DNA of 64,000 nucleotides, taken from Pseudomonas sp. LFM046 (GTDB lineage: Bacteria; Pseudomonadota; Gammaproteobacteria; Pseudomonadales; Pseudomonadaceae). Below are positions 34,394 through 49,839 of the stretch, in pieces (position 1 is the stretch's first letter; every line of letters starts with the position of its first letter). The translations under genes were made by a program, and so were the position numbers. The notes under the pieces are model-generated. The model saw only the letters and a program-made list of their open reading frames with translations. It was not told the origin of the DNA and made no database searches. The stretch spans positions 4,408,851-4,472,850 of the forward strand of contig NZ_JYKO02000001.1 of NCBI RefSeq assembly GCF_000949385.2, given 5' to 3'.

Positions 34394-35527
34394 ATGAAAT
34401 TCTCCCTGATCTATGAGGCACAGACGATCGACAGCAGCCGCGAAGGCGACCGTCGCATCTTCGACGAAACCGTCGAGCAGGCCGTGCTCGCCGACAAGCT
34501 CGGTTTCGACAATTTCTGGTGCGTGGAACACACCGCGCTGACCAACTACTCCCACATGTCCGCGCCGGAAACCATGCTGGCCTTCGTCGCCGGCAAGACC
34601 GAGCGCATCGGCATCGGCCACGGCGTGGTCTGCCTGCCGCCGGCCATGAACCACCCGGTGAAAGTGGCTGAGCGCATCGCCACCCTCGACCTGCTGTCCA
34701 AGGGCCGTGTGCACTTCGGCGTCGGCAAGGGCGGCACCCAGCAGGAAGCCGGCACCTTCGGCTACGACCTGGCCACCCTGCAGCCGCAGATCGACGAAGC
34801 CATGTACCTGATCCCGAAAATGTTCGTCCAGGACGAGATCGAACATAACGGCGACTTCGTGAAGATCCCCAAGCGCCCCATCCATCCCAAGCCCTACCAG
34901 GACCCGCACCCGCCGATGTACCTGGCGTGCACCAACACCGAGTCGCTGAAGAACGCCGGCGGCCGTGGCATGGGCGCCCTGGTGCTGGGCTTCGGCGGCC
35001 CCGAGGAAATCGCCAAGAAAGTGGCCGTGTACCACGAAGCCTGGGACAACCGTGACGAGAAGGACCAGGTCGGTTTCCGCCCGAATCGCCACATCGCCGC
35101 CCTGTGCCCGGCCATCGTCCTCGACGACAACGAGAAGGCCCGCCACATCGGCATCCGCGGCCAGCGCTACTTCATGGAATCCCTGGCCTACTGGTACGCC
35201 GGCGGCGAACGTCCGGACCCGGAGAAGTGGAAGGACGACACCTTCGTCGACGGCAACGGCCAGGCAGTGATCAAGTCGCGCTTCGCCTCCGAAGAGGTCA
35301 AGGTCGACTTCTCCGACCCGACCATGGCGATGATGAACCCCAACCATGCCTACGGCACCGTCAACGACTGCATCGGCTACGTGCAGCGCCTGATCGATGC
35401 CGGCGCCGACGAAATCCTCTTCATCTGCCAGATGGGCACCGTGCCTCAGTGGGCGCAGCTGGAGACGCTGAAGAACATCGGCGAGCACGTGATTCCCTAC
35501 TTCCGCAAACAGAACGGACTGACCTGA
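34394..35527 (+). CDS. LLM-class (luciferase-like) flavin-dependent oxidoreductase
   Basis: A 377-residue bacterial-luciferase-like monooxygenase. It starts MKFSLIYEAQTIDSS and shows DNFWCVEHTALTNYSHMSAPETML, RIGIGHGVVCLP, HPVKVAERIATLDLLSKGRVHFGVGKG and a C-terminal IDAGADEILFICQMG, all typical of the family. Such enzymes use reduced FMN for Baeyer-Villiger or hydroxylation reactions, or are F420-linked in actinobacteria. The flavin could come from the HsaB-like reductase. I chose ATG 34394 over the earlier in-frame ATG at 34301 because homology starts there and dyad I covers the 34301 region. It forms a single-gene unit ended by a strong terminator. Confidence 0.87.
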   Translation: MKFSLIYEAQTIDSSREGDRRIFDETVEQAVLADKLGFDNFWCVEHTALTNYSHMSAPETMLAFVAGKTERIGIGHGVVCLPPAMNHPVKVAERIATLDLLSKGRVHFGVGKGGTQQEAGTFGYDLATLQPQIDEAMYLIPKMFVQDEIEHNGDFVKIPKRPIHPKPYQDPHPPMYLACTNTESLKNAGGRGMGALVLGFGGPEEIAKKVAVYHEAWDNRDEKDQVGFRPNRHIAALCPAIVLDDNEKARHIGIRGQRYFMESLAYWYAGGERPDPEKWKDDTFVDGNGQAVIKSRFASEEVKVDFSDPTMAMMNPNHAYGTVNDCIGYVQRLIDAGADEILFICQMGTVPQWAQLETLKNIGEHVIPYFRKQNGLT

Positions 35528-35545
35528 GCAGCGGCGGTATGGAAT

Positions 35546-35577
35546 GAAAACGGGCCCTAGGGCCCGTTTTCTTTTTT
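35546..35577 (+). terminator. Intrinsic terminator of the LLM gene
   Basis: A perfect 12-bp stem (35546-35557 with 35560-35571) with a 2-nt loop is followed by six T residues. An A run precedes it, so it may work on both strands for the convergent EF-G gene. Confidence 0.92.
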
Positions 35578-35600
35578 GGAGCAGGCCTGCGGGCCATCTC

Positions 35601-35626
35601 TTGTAGGGGCGAATTCATTCGCCAAG
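35601..35626. repeat. Family A repeat, partial copy
   Basis: TTGTAGGGGCGAATTCATTC followed by GCCAAGC: the core of family A with the degenerate right arm shared with 57184-57210. A short family-D-like end (GTAGGTTGG) follows at 35645. Confidence 0.72.
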
Positions 35627-35688
35627 CAGACCGCAGGTCTGCCGTAGGTTGGTGCCGAGGAACGAGGCCCAACATCGAGCAAGCACGG

Positions 35689-37791
<2,103 letters not shown>

Positions 37792-37999
37792 GGCGATCAC
37801 CTCCGTGCGGATTTATGGAATTCGGCAGGGTCGCACGCCTTCCGCCGGGACCCCGGAGAGCCGGACTCGATGACGAAAAGTTGTGGGCGGCGATAGACCG
37901 GACGGCCCTGTCACAACGGGCAAGGCACGGCCCCCTGGCCGGCACCTCCCCTCCTCTAACGCTAGCACCGCCCCCGGTTGTGCACTGGCCGCTCATCCG

Positions 38000-38017
38000 C
38001 TAGTCCAGCCGGACGAT
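38000..38017 (+). promoter_or_regulatory. Cluster dyad J, upstream of the EthD-like gene
   Basis: CTAGTCC-agcc-GGACGAT, identical in both half-sites to dyad G; it ends 63 bp before the GTG start. Confidence 0.75.
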
Positions 38018-38080
38018 GCACCGCACGCTGCCAGGCCGCATGTTCTGGCCCGCACTCATCCAACCTTGAAGGACCTTGCC

Positions 38081-38800
38081 GTGGAAAAGATCATCTACAC
38101 CCTGTGGCGCACCCCGCAGGACAGCGCCGAAGCCTTCTCCCAGCGCCTGCGTGGCGAGCTGGCCGATCAGCTCCTCACCCTGGGCGCCCAGGGTCTGCAG
38201 ATCAACCTGGTGGACGCGGATGTCGCCCCCGCCGCCGGCCTGCGCCAGGAAAACAACCGCCCGCTGCCGGATGCCACCCTGTCCCTCTGGGCCGACAGCG
38301 CCAACACGGAAAGCCGCCGTCCCTTCGATGAAGTCCTCACCCCGGCCACCAGCCGTCTGGCGGCCTATCTGGTGAGCGAATCGGTGGTGATCCGCAATAC
38401 GCGCTTCCCGGCCAAACTCGGCGAGCGCACCCACGGTTTCTCCCAGATCGCCTTCCTCAGCTGCCCGCCGCGCCTGACCCGCGACGCCTGGCTGGACGTC
38501 TGGCGCAACTACCACACCCGTGTGGCCATCGACACCCAGGACAACTTCCTCTACGTGCAGAACCTGGTGGTGCGCCCCCTGACCCATGGCGCCACGCCGC
38601 TGGACGCCATTGTCGAGGAAGCCTTCCCGCCGGCCGCGATGACCGACCCGATGGCTTTCTTCGATGCCGTGGGTGATGCAGAGAAGTTCCAGAAGAACCT
38701 CGCGGCCATGATGGAGAGCTGCAATCGCTTCATCGATTTCGACCGGATCGATGTGCTGCCCACCAGCCAGTACGTGATCAAGACCGCTACCGCGAGCTGA
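38081..38800 (+). CDS. EthD-domain-like protein of the cluster
   Basis: A 239-residue protein with two halves resembling dimeric alpha-beta barrel (EthD) units. The second half has FSQIAFLSCPPRLTRDAWLDVWRNYHTRVAIDTQDNFLYVQNLVVRPLT, where the H-containing helix and YVQN strand match the fold. EthD was first described beside the ethyl tert-butyl ether P450 system, and its biochemical role is unclear. I chose the GTG at 38081 because AAGGA lies 7 nt upstream. It is a single-gene unit at the edge of the locus, behind dyad J and divergent from EF-G. Confidence 0.75.
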   Translation: MEKIIYTLWRTPQDSAEAFSQRLRGELADQLLTLGAQGLQINLVDADVAPAAGLRQENNRPLPDATLSLWADSANTESRRPFDEVLTPATSRLAAYLVSESVVIRNTRFPAKLGERTHGFSQIAFLSCPPRLTRDAWLDVWRNYHTRVAIDTQDNFLYVQNLVVRPLTHGATPLDAIVEEAFPPAAMTDPMAFFDAVGDAEKFQKNLAAMMESCNRFIDFDRIDVLPTSQYVIKTATAS

Positions 38801-38813
38801 TGGACGACCGATG

Positions 38814-38852
38814 GGTGAACGGGGAAACCGAAAACCGGCGTCCCCGTTCACC
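38814..38852. terminator. Hairpin between convergent EthD-like and GYD genes
   Basis: A perfect 12-bp stem (38814-38825 with 38841-38852) with a 15-nt loop fills the 60-bp gap between two convergent genes. It lacks a T-tract; a bidirectional terminator or transcript-end stabiliser is inferred. Confidence 0.6.
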
Positions 38853-38860
38853 GCGCCCCG

Positions 38861-39148
38861 TCACACGTTCTTCAGCAATTGCCGGAACTCCTGTTCCGAA
38901 AAGCCGCGCAGGGTCTGCGTCCGTACATTGCCCAGCGACCCGGCTTTCAGGAGCAGGGTCGTGGCGGCCTCTTCCGACCCCTCGACAATCAGCACGAGGT
39001 CATAGTGGCCGACTGTCCAGTAAGCGTCCTTGACCGAGACGCCGAGTGATTCGGCAAGCGCCTTGAACGCCGCGAAGCGATCAGGCGACTCCCTGACGTT
39101 GCGGATGCCCTGATCGGTGAAACTCGCCAATGCGATGAAGGTAGCCAT
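38861..39148 (-). CDS. GYD-domain protein
   Basis: A 95-residue protein with MATFIALASFTDQGIRNVRE and the GHYDLVLIVEG signature of the GYD family (dimeric alpha-beta barrel superfamily). The length is normal for a single-domain member. AGGAGCG lies just upstream of the ATG. The function is unknown. It is convergent with the EthD-like gene, a fold relative, but has no cluster dyad upstream, so I place it outside the regulon. Confidence 0.8.
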   Translation of the reverse strand: MATFIALASFTDQGIRNVRESPDRFAAFKALAESLGVSVKDAYWTVGHYDLVLIVEGSEEAATTLLLKAGSLGNVRTQTLRGFSEQEFRQLLKNV

Positions 39149-39468
39149 GTGTTCGCTCCTGTGGGATTGCAGGGCGACGGTCTGACTGTGGGGAAGTCAC
39201 TGCATCGGAAGAAGGCCGCCACTCTCCCGGCCATGCATGCCCATCGGACGAAACCCGCCACGGGCCCTGTCGACAAACATGCTTCCGACGACCTCCTCCG
39301 GGAAGGAATAGCACTCCCGGGCGCCCGTGCATGACCACTGATCATCCTCCTTCCGGGCATCGTCGGAGCACCGACCTATACTGTTAGGCCCGGTAGGCCA
39401 GCAGGCCTGCCGCTGCCTCTGCCGTGTTGTCGGCAGACCTTTCCTGCCCAAAGCCAAGGAGAACGTAC
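39149..39468. other. Intergenic region between the GYD and lsfA genes
   Basis: A 320-bp region with divergent promoters expected for the GYD gene (minus) and lsfA (plus). A -10-like TATACT lies at 39377-39382. I see no supported gene; the short open frames here have no ribosome sites or recognisable products. Confidence 0.4.
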
Positions 39469-40122
39469 ATGGCAATCCGCATTGGTGATGAAGCGCCCGA
39501 TTTCACCGCCGAAACCACCGAAGGCACGCTCAACTTCCACCAGTGGATCGGCGACCAGTGGGCCATCCTGTTCTCCCACCCGAAGGACTTCACTCCGGTC
39601 TGCACCACTGAACTGGGCTACATGGCCAAGCTCAAGCCCGAATTCGACAAGCGCAATACCAAGATCGTCGGCCTCTCCGTGGACCCGGTCAGCGACCACC
39701 GCAAATGGGTTGGCGACATCGAGGAAACCCAGGGCCATGCCGTGAATTACCCGATGATCGGCGACGATAACCTGGTGGTGGCCAAGCTCTACGACATGAT
39801 CCACCCCAATGCCAGCGCCGGCCCGCGCACTGCCGTGGACAACGCCACCGTGCGCTCGGTGTTCATCATCGGCCCGGACAAGAAGGTCAAGGCCATGCTG
39901 GTGTACCCCATGAGCGCAGGGCGCAACTTCGATGAAGTGCTGCGCCTGCTGGACTCCCTCCAGCTCAATGCCAAGCACACCGTGGCCACCCCGGTGAACT
40001 GGCGGCCGGGCGACGATGTGATCATTCCCACCTCGGTATCGGATGAAGACGCGAAGAAGAAATATCCCGACGGTTACAAGACCCTCAAGCCCTACCTGCG
40101 GGTAGTCGCCCAACCGAAATGA
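39469..40122 (+). CDS. lsfA: 1-Cys peroxiredoxin, LsfA/Prx6 type
   Basis: A 217-residue peroxidase. The peroxidatic Cys is C45 in SHPKDFTPVCTTELG, and the Prx6-type C-terminal extension (NWRPGDDVIIPTSVSDEDAKKKYPDGY) is present. No resolving Cys is evident. It reduces hydrogen peroxide and organic hydroperoxides in the cytoplasm. The LsfA homologue of Pseudomonas is induced by sulfate starvation and oxidative stress (family knowledge). AAGGAG precedes ATG 39469. No cluster dyad is seen, so it is probably a core gene. Confidence 0.92.
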   Translation: MAIRIGDEAPDFTAETTEGTLNFHQWIGDQWAILFSHPKDFTPVCTTELGYMAKLKPEFDKRNTKIVGLSVDPVSDHRKWVGDIEETQGHAVNYPMIGDDNLVVAKLYDMIHPNASAGPRTAVDNATVRSVFIIGPDKKVKAMLVYPMSAGRNFDEVLRLLDSLQLNAKHTVATPVNWRPGDDVIIPTSVSDEDAKKKYPDGYKTLKPYLRVVAQPK

Positions 40123-40128
40123 CCCTCC

Positions 40129-40154
40129 GCGCGCCCTCTTCCGGGAGGGCGCGC
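40129..40154 (+). terminator. GC-rich hairpin after lsfA
   Basis: A perfect 10-bp stem (40129-40138 with 40145-40154) with a 6-nt loop starts 7 nt after the stop. There is no T-tract, so its strength as a terminator is uncertain. Confidence 0.5.
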
Positions 40155-40177
40155 CACGGGCTGCCATACTGTCCTGC

Positions 40178-40936
40178 ATGGTCAGGGCAACGTTCCGCTT
40201 TTATGAAGAGCTCAACGATTTTCTGCCGGCCGATCGTCGCCGGCAGGCCTTCACCTGCGCCTGCGCCCGAGCGGCCACGGTCAAGCACATGATCGAGGCC
40301 CTGGGCGTCCCCCACACCGAAGTGGAACTGGTGCTGCTCAACGGCGAGTCGGTGGGCTTCGACCGGGTGCTGCTGGATGGCGACCGCCTGGCGGTCTACC
40401 CCAAGTTCGAGACCCTGGATATCAGCCCCTTGCTCAAGGTGCGTGCCCGGCCGTTGCGGGTGCTGCGCTTCGTCGCCGACGCCCACCTCGGCGGGCTGGC
40501 CAGCCTGCTGCGCATGAGCGGCTTCGACACCCTTTACGACAACGGTTTCGAGGACGGGCAGATCGCCGAGATCGCCGCCCACGAGGGGCGCATCGTGCTG
40601 ACCCGCGACCGCGAACTGCTCAAGCGCCGGATCATCACCCACGGCTGCTACGTGCATGCGCTCAAGCCCGCGCTGCAGTTGCGCGAACTCTTCGAACGCC
40701 TGGACCTGGCCCGCAGCGCCCGCCCCTTCAGCCTCTGCCTGCACTGCAATCGCCCCTTGCGGGAAATCGACCCGGAACTCGCCCGCCCCCGCCTGCCACC
40801 GCGCATCGGCGCGCTCTATTCGCGCTTCCTCTCCTGCGACGCCTGCGACCGCCTGTACTGGGAAGGCTCCCACTGGCGCAGCATGTGTGCCCTCCTCGCC
40901 CCCCTGCTGGCTGTGGATAAGTCCGGCGAATCCTGA
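40178..40936 (+). CDS. Mut7-C RNase-domain protein with N-terminal ubiquitin-like domain
   Basis: A 252-residue protein. Residues ~1-85 form a ThiS/MoaD-like beta-grasp (ATVKHMIEALGVPHTEVELVLLNG). Residues ~95-180 form the PIN-like Mut7-C domain (RFVADAHLGGLASLLRMSGFD and GRIVLTRDRELLKRR with the acidic residues), and the C-terminus is a zinc ribbon (LCLHCNRPL, then SCDACDRLYWEGSH). The family is predicted to be an RNase, but no target is established. It stands alone between lsfA and the convergent lhr. Confidence 0.83.
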   Translation: MVRATFRFYEELNDFLPADRRRQAFTCACARAATVKHMIEALGVPHTEVELVLLNGESVGFDRVLLDGDRLAVYPKFETLDISPLLKVRARPLRVLRFVADAHLGGLASLLRMSGFDTLYDNGFEDGQIAEIAAHEGRIVLTRDRELLKRRIITHGCYVHALKPALQLRELFERLDLARSARPFSLCLHCNRPLREIDPELARPRLPPRIGALYSRFLSCDACDRLYWEGSHWRSMCALLAPLLAVDKSGES

Positions 40937-41090
40937 CGGGCGGTTACCCACAAAGGCGGTGGATTAAGCTGTGGATAAGCTGTCGGGCAATGGCCAGGGG
41001 CCAGTCCTGGCGCGGGGCGGCCTGGGCCGGGTCAATTTCTGAGCGGTTTCAAGTGGTTAATGGACATGTGCACAGGCCTGATTTCTTCCT

Positions 41091-41112
41091 GGTGGGGGCG
41101 AATGAATTCGCG
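41091..41112. repeat. Family A-like repeat, degenerate copy
   Basis: GGTGGGGGCGAATGAATTCG, an inverted-orientation variant of the family A core, lies in the 228-bp gap between the Mut7-C gene and lhr. Nothing else is seen in the gap. Confidence 0.55.
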
Positions 41113-41164
41113 AATTGGCCTGGCGCCGAGCAGGCCTGTACGCACCCTCACTGGGAGTTCCGCC

Positions 41165-45559
<4,395 letters not shown>

Positions 45560-45913
45560 GGCACCCACTATGGTTGCCACCGGGCGATGGCTCAAGGCGC
45601 ACGGACCGATGGTCGCCGGCGTGCCCGACGAGAACCACCCAGGCCATTCGACGGCGCCATTCATCGGACGGCCGCCCGCGCGGAGCCTGCATAGACGCCA
45701 TTCGCCCTCCACGCCGCTGGCGGACGCCTGCGGGACGGGCGCCCGGCCACTAAACTGAAATTGTCTGGCGATTGCTGGACATGGAAGGAGCCACCGTAGC
45801 TATACGACTCGGCTGCCGAGGCTCCTTCCTCTCTCCCCTTCCGATTCCATGCCGTTGCATTCAGCTGTCGCCCCAGCCAGCCGAAGCAGTGCCTTGCCAG
45901 AGGAGGACAGTCG
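45560..45913. other. Intergenic region between lhr and the methyltransferase gene
   Basis: A 354-bp divergent region. I see no supported gene, repeat or terminator. The open frame that runs upstream from lhr has no family resemblance beyond the chosen start. Promoters for both flanking genes are expected here. Confidence 0.4.
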
Positions 45914-46960
45914 ATGGACGAGGCCAGACTCAACGAATTCATGGGCAAGCTGGTGACCGACATGGGCGGCGCCGCGATGCTCGCCAACATCATCCTGGGT
46001 GAAGAACTCGGTCTCTATCGCGCCATGGCCGACAGCCAGCCGGTCAGCCCCGAAGACCTGGCCGCCAGGACCGGCTGCAACGCGCGGCTGGTGCGGGAAT
46101 GGCTGAGCGCCCACGCGGCGTCCGGCTACATGGAGCACCAGGACGGATGCTTCCGCCTGCCGGAAGAACAGGCCCTGGCCCTGGCCGTCGAGGACTCGCC
46201 GGTGTACGTGGCGGGCGGTGCCGTGGTCATCGCCGCGCTGTTCCACGACAAGGACAAGCTGGTGGCAGCCATGCGTGGCGACGGCGGCCTGCCCTGGGGC
46301 GACCATCACCCCTGCATGTTCAGCGGCACCGAGCGGTTCTTCCGCCCCGGCTACCGCGCCCACCTGGTGGACGAATGGCTCCCCTCCCTGGATGGTGTGG
46401 TGGATAAGCTCAACGCCGGCGCCAAGGTGGCCGACATCGGCTGCGGCCATGGCGCGTCCACGGTGATCATGGCCAAGGCGTTCCCGGCCTCGCGCTTCGT
46501 CGGTTTCGACTACCACGGCCCGTCCATCGAAACCGCCAACCAGCGCGCCCGTGAAGGCGGCGTCGCGGATCGTGCGACCTTCGCCCAGGCCAGCGCCAAG
46601 GACTACCCCGGCGGCGATTACGACCTGATCTGCTACTTCGACTGCCTGCATGACATGGGCGACCCGGTCGGCGCCGCCAGACATGCTTTCCAGACCCTCA
46701 AGCCGGACGGCACCGTGCTGCTGGTGGAGCCTTACGCCAACGATCATCTCGACGACAACCAGACCCCGGTGGGCCGCCTGTTCTATGCCGCCTCCACCTT
46801 CATCTGCACGCCCAACTCCCTGTCCCAGGAAGTGGGCCTAGGGCTCGGCGCCCAGGCGGGCGAGGCGCGCCTGCGCAAGGTCTTCCAGGAGGCCGGGTTC
46901 AGCCACTTCCGTCGGGCGGCGGAAACGCCCTTCAACCTGATCCTGGAAGCACGCAAGTAA
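45914..46960 (+). CDS. Class I SAM-dependent methyltransferase with N-terminal winged helix
   Basis: A 348-residue protein. Residues ~1-110 resemble a dimerisation/winged-helix domain (EELGLYRAMAD, EDLAARTGCNARLVREWLSAHAASGYM) like that of O-methyltransferases. The SAM-binding motif I is KVADIGCGHGAST near residue 175, followed by FVGFDYHGPSIE and the post-motif ICYFDCLHDMGDP. Homologues are annotated as transcriptional regulator-like methyltransferases. The substrate is unknown. AGAGGA lies 9 nt before the ATG. It is followed 48 nt later by the PanE-like gene on the same strand. Confidence 0.8.
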   Translation: MDEARLNEFMGKLVTDMGGAAMLANIILGEELGLYRAMADSQPVSPEDLAARTGCNARLVREWLSAHAASGYMEHQDGCFRLPEEQALALAVEDSPVYVAGGAVVIAALFHDKDKLVAAMRGDGGLPWGDHHPCMFSGTERFFRPGYRAHLVDEWLPSLDGVVDKLNAGAKVADIGCGHGASTVIMAKAFPASRFVGFDYHGPSIETANQRAREGGVADRATFAQASAKDYPGGDYDLICYFDCLHDMGDPVGAARHAFQTLKPDGTVLLVEPYANDHLDDNQTPVGRLFYAASTFICTPNSLSQEVGLGLGAQAGEARLRKVFQEAGFSHFRRAAETPFNLILEARK

Positions 46961-47008
46961 GTGCGGTAAAGCCGATGTAGCGTTGCAGTTCTGCGCAGGA
47001 GGTTTTCC

Positions 47009-48013
47009 ATGGCGACCGTCGCGGTATTCGGAGCCGGCACCATCGGCTGCTACGTGGGTGGGCGCCTTGCCACCGGAGGTGTGGAGGTTGTCTTCGTCGG
47101 CCGTGAGCACATGGCGGCAACCCTGTCCCGACAGGGGCTGACCCTCAGCGACCTGTTCGGCTGGAAGACCAAGCTGACACCGTCGATGCTCGACTTCACC
47201 AGCGACCCTGCGGCGGTGGCCGGCGCCGACCTGGTGCTGGTCACCGTGAAGTCCGGGGACACGGCCAGCGCCGCCGATGCCATGGCGTCGCACCTGCGCC
47301 CATCCACCCCGCTGCTGACCTTCCAGAACGGCCTGCACAACGCTGAAGTGCTGAGCGACCGGCTCCCCGGTCACCCGGTGCTGTCCGGGTCCATTCCCTT
47401 CAACGTGGCGCAGGTCGCCCCCGGCCATTTCCACCAGGGTTCGGAGGGCACCCCGCAGGTCCAGCGCTCGCCTCTGCTCGACCCGGTGCGCGAGGCGTTC
47501 GAACGGGGTGGCCTGCGCCTCGTCGAGCACCAGGACTTCCCGGCCGTGCAATGGGCCAAGCTGCTGTTCAACCTCAACAACGCCGTCAATGCCCTGTCCG
47601 GACTGCCGCTGCGCGATGAGCTGATGCAACGCCCCTATCGCCAGGTGCTCGCGGCGGCGCAACGGGAAGGCCTGGCCCTGCTGAGCGAGAAACATCAGCA
47701 CCTGGCCCGGCTGACGCCCTTGCCGGCGCAGTGGATCCCCATGCTGCTGGAAACCCCTGACGCCGTCTTCCGCCTCGCTGCCAAACGGATGCTGGACCTC
47801 GACCCGCTGGCCCGGTCGTCGATGCAGGACGACCTGGCGGCCGGGCGCAAGACGGAAATCGACTTCCTGCAGGGGGAAATCCTCGACCTGGCCCAGCGCC
47901 TGAACCGCCAGGCACCGGTCAATGCCCGTCTCCTGCAACTGGTACACACCGCTGAGGAGGGTGGCCGGCGCAACTGGTCGGGCGACGCCCTGCTGGCCCA
48001 GGTGCGCGGCTGA
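47009..48013 (+). CDS. 2-dehydropantoate 2-reductase family protein (PanE/ApbA-like)
   Basis: A 334-residue NADPH-dependent reductase. The Rossmann motif is VAVFGAGTIGCYVGG (residues 4-18). The ketopantoate reductase signature includes VTVKSGDT, TFQNGLHN and the catalytic Lys in WAKLLFNLNNAVNAL. The C-terminal SSMQDDLAAGRKTEIDFLQGEI is characteristic. Ketopantoate reductase makes pantoate for coenzyme A; paralogues can act on other 2-oxo acids. GCAGGAGG lies 8 nt before the ATG. It may share a transcript with the methyltransferase. Confidence 0.88.
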   Translation: MATVAVFGAGTIGCYVGGRLATGGVEVVFVGREHMAATLSRQGLTLSDLFGWKTKLTPSMLDFTSDPAAVAGADLVLVTVKSGDTASAADAMASHLRPSTPLLTFQNGLHNAEVLSDRLPGHPVLSGSIPFNVAQVAPGHFHQGSEGTPQVQRSPLLDPVREAFERGGLRLVEHQDFPAVQWAKLLFNLNNAVNALSGLPLRDELMQRPYRQVLAAAQREGLALLSEKHQHLARLTPLPAQWIPMLLETPDAVFRLAAKRMLDLDPLARSSMQDDLAAGRKTEIDFLQGEILDLAQRLNRQAPVNARLLQLVHTAEEGGRRNWSGDALLAQVRG

Positions 48014-48249
48014 TTCGGCTGCCCCGGGCGAGCGCAGGATGCAACCGCACCGAGAAAGTCCTTGTCATACAGACGCTAATCTCGCTATTACGCTGATCCA
48101 TAAGCGCAAAATCGTTCCCGCAACCTATCCGTAACCTCGTAATGCCCAGATAAGAAGAACCGCCTCAACCTGCGCCATGGAAATCGGCGCCCAGCATTCC
48201 GCCAAGTGTGGCCTCCCGCCCACGCGGCATCGCTTCAAGGAAATCTCGA

Positions 48250-49647
48250 ATGCACAGAAGACAAGTCATCAATGCCCAGGTCAGCCCCAAGGGCGCCCTC
48301 GACACCCTCTCCCAATTCGAAGTGCAGCAGCTCAGCGAAGCCGGTTCCGGCCGCATGTACCAGCTGTTCCGCCAGTGCGCCCTGGCCATCCTCAATACCG
48401 GCGCCCATAGCGACAACGCCAAGACCATCCTCGACGCCTACAAGGACTTCGAAGTCCGCATCCACCAGCAGGACCGTGGCGTACGCCTGGAACTGATCAA
48501 CGCTCCGGCCGACGCCTTCGTCGACGGCGAGATGATCGCCGGCACCCGCGAGATGCTGTTCAGCGCCCTGCGCGACATCGTCCACACCGAGAACGAACTG
48601 AAGAGCCGCCGCTTCGACCTGGACAGCTCCGAAGGCATCACCGACTACGTTTTCCAACTCCTGCGCAACGCCCGCACCCTGCGCGCCGGCGTCGAGCCGA
48701 AGATCGTCGTGTGCTGGGGCGGCCACTCGATCAGCACCGACGAATACAAGTACACCAAGAAGGTCGGCCACGAGCTGGGCCTGCGCAGCCTGGACGTCTG
48801 CACCGGCTGCGGGCCGGGCGTGATGAAGGGCCCGATGAAGGGCGCCACCATCGGTCACGCCAAGCAGCGCACCCACGGCGGTCGCTACCTGGGCCTGACC
48901 GAGCCGGGCATCATCGCCGCCGAGGCCCCCAACCCCATCGTCAACGAACTGGTGATCCTCCCGGACATCGAGAAGCGCCTGGAAGCCTTCGTGCGGGTGG
49001 GCCACGGCATCATCATCTTCCCGGGCGGCGCCGGTACGGCGGAGGAATTCCTCTACCTGCTGGGCATCCTGATGCACCCGGACAACCACGACCTGCCCTT
49101 CCCCCTGGTGCTCACCGGGCCGAAGAGCGCGGCGGCCTACCTGGAACAATTGCACGCCTTCGTCGGCGACACCCTCGGTGTGGCTGCGCAGAGCCGCTAC
49201 AAGATCATCATCGATGACCCGGCGGCAGTGGCCATCGAGATGGCCCAGGGCCTGAAGGCGGTGAAGCAGTTCCGCCGCGAACGCGCGGACGCCTTCCACT
49301 TCAACTGGCTGCTGAAGATCGACGAAAGCTTCCAGCACCCGTTCGAGCCCTCCCACGAGAACATGGCCAGCCTCGAACTACGCCGCGACCTGCCGCCCCA
49401 CGAACTGGCCGCCAACCTGCGCCGCGCCTTCTCCGGGATCGTCGCCGGCAACGTGAAGGACAAGGGCATTCGCCTGATCGAGCAGCACGGTCCCTATGAG
49501 ATCCACGGCGACGCGGCGGTGATGCAGCCGCTGGATGACCTGCTGAAAGCCTTCGTCCGCCAGCACCGGATGAAACTGCCCGGCGGCGCGGCCTATGTGC
49601 CCTGCTACCGGGTGGTGCAGAGCGGTGCGCACGAGCTGGCGAGCTGA
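48250..49647 (+). CDS. ppnN: Pyrimidine/purine nucleotide 5'-monophosphate nucleosidase PpnN (YgdH)
   Basis: A 465-residue Rossmann-fold nucleotide nucleosidase of the YgdH/LOG-related family. The N-terminal extension (INAQVSPKGALDTLSQFEVQQL) and C-terminal domain match PpnN. The central LOG-like region has CTGCGPGVMKGPMKGA and the hallmark FPGGAGTAEEFLYL. PpnN cleaves nucleotide monophosphates to base and ribose 5-phosphate and is regulated by (p)ppGpp in E. coli. AAGGAA lies 7 nt before ATG 48250. No operon partners are evident. Confidence 0.92.
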   Translation: MHRRQVINAQVSPKGALDTLSQFEVQQLSEAGSGRMYQLFRQCALAILNTGAHSDNAKTILDAYKDFEVRIHQQDRGVRLELINAPADAFVDGEMIAGTREMLFSALRDIVHTENELKSRRFDLDSSEGITDYVFQLLRNARTLRAGVEPKIVVCWGGHSISTDEYKYTKKVGHELGLRSLDVCTGCGPGVMKGPMKGATIGHAKQRTHGGRYLGLTEPGIIAAEAPNPIVNELVILPDIEKRLEAFVRVGHGIIIFPGGAGTAEEFLYLLGILMHPDNHDLPFPLVLTGPKSAAAYLEQLHAFVGDTLGVAAQSRYKIIIDDPAAVAIEMAQGLKAVKQFRRERADAFHFNWLLKIDESFQHPFEPSHENMASLELRRDLPPHELAANLRRAFSGIVAGNVKDKGIRLIEQHGPYEIHGDAAVMQPLDDLLKAFVRQHRMKLPGGAAYVPCYRVVQSGAHELAS

Positions 49648-49671
49648 CGGTTTGGAGCAACGACGCGAGTC

Positions 49672-49757
49672 CCCCCTCTCCCTCTGGGAGAGGGGGCCCT
49701 GCTCGAACTCCCAAGGGCAGCCCTTCGGCCTGCTTGGCGAATGAATTCGCCCCTACA
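49672..49757. repeat. REP-like palindrome (family E) and family A repeat after ppnN
   Basis: 49672-49696 has 11-bp arms (CCCCCTCTCCC and GGGAGAGGGGG) around TCT, and could serve as a transcript-end hairpin for ppnN. 49731-49757 is a family A copy in inverted orientation (TTGGCGAATGAATTCGCCCC, then TACAAAG). Confidence 0.78.
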
Positions 49758-49839
49758 AAGAACCCCGCCCTCCGCGCCCTACCGAATTGGCTTCATCCTG
49801 CTAGCGCGGACATTCCCACGTTCAGACATTCTCCTGCAT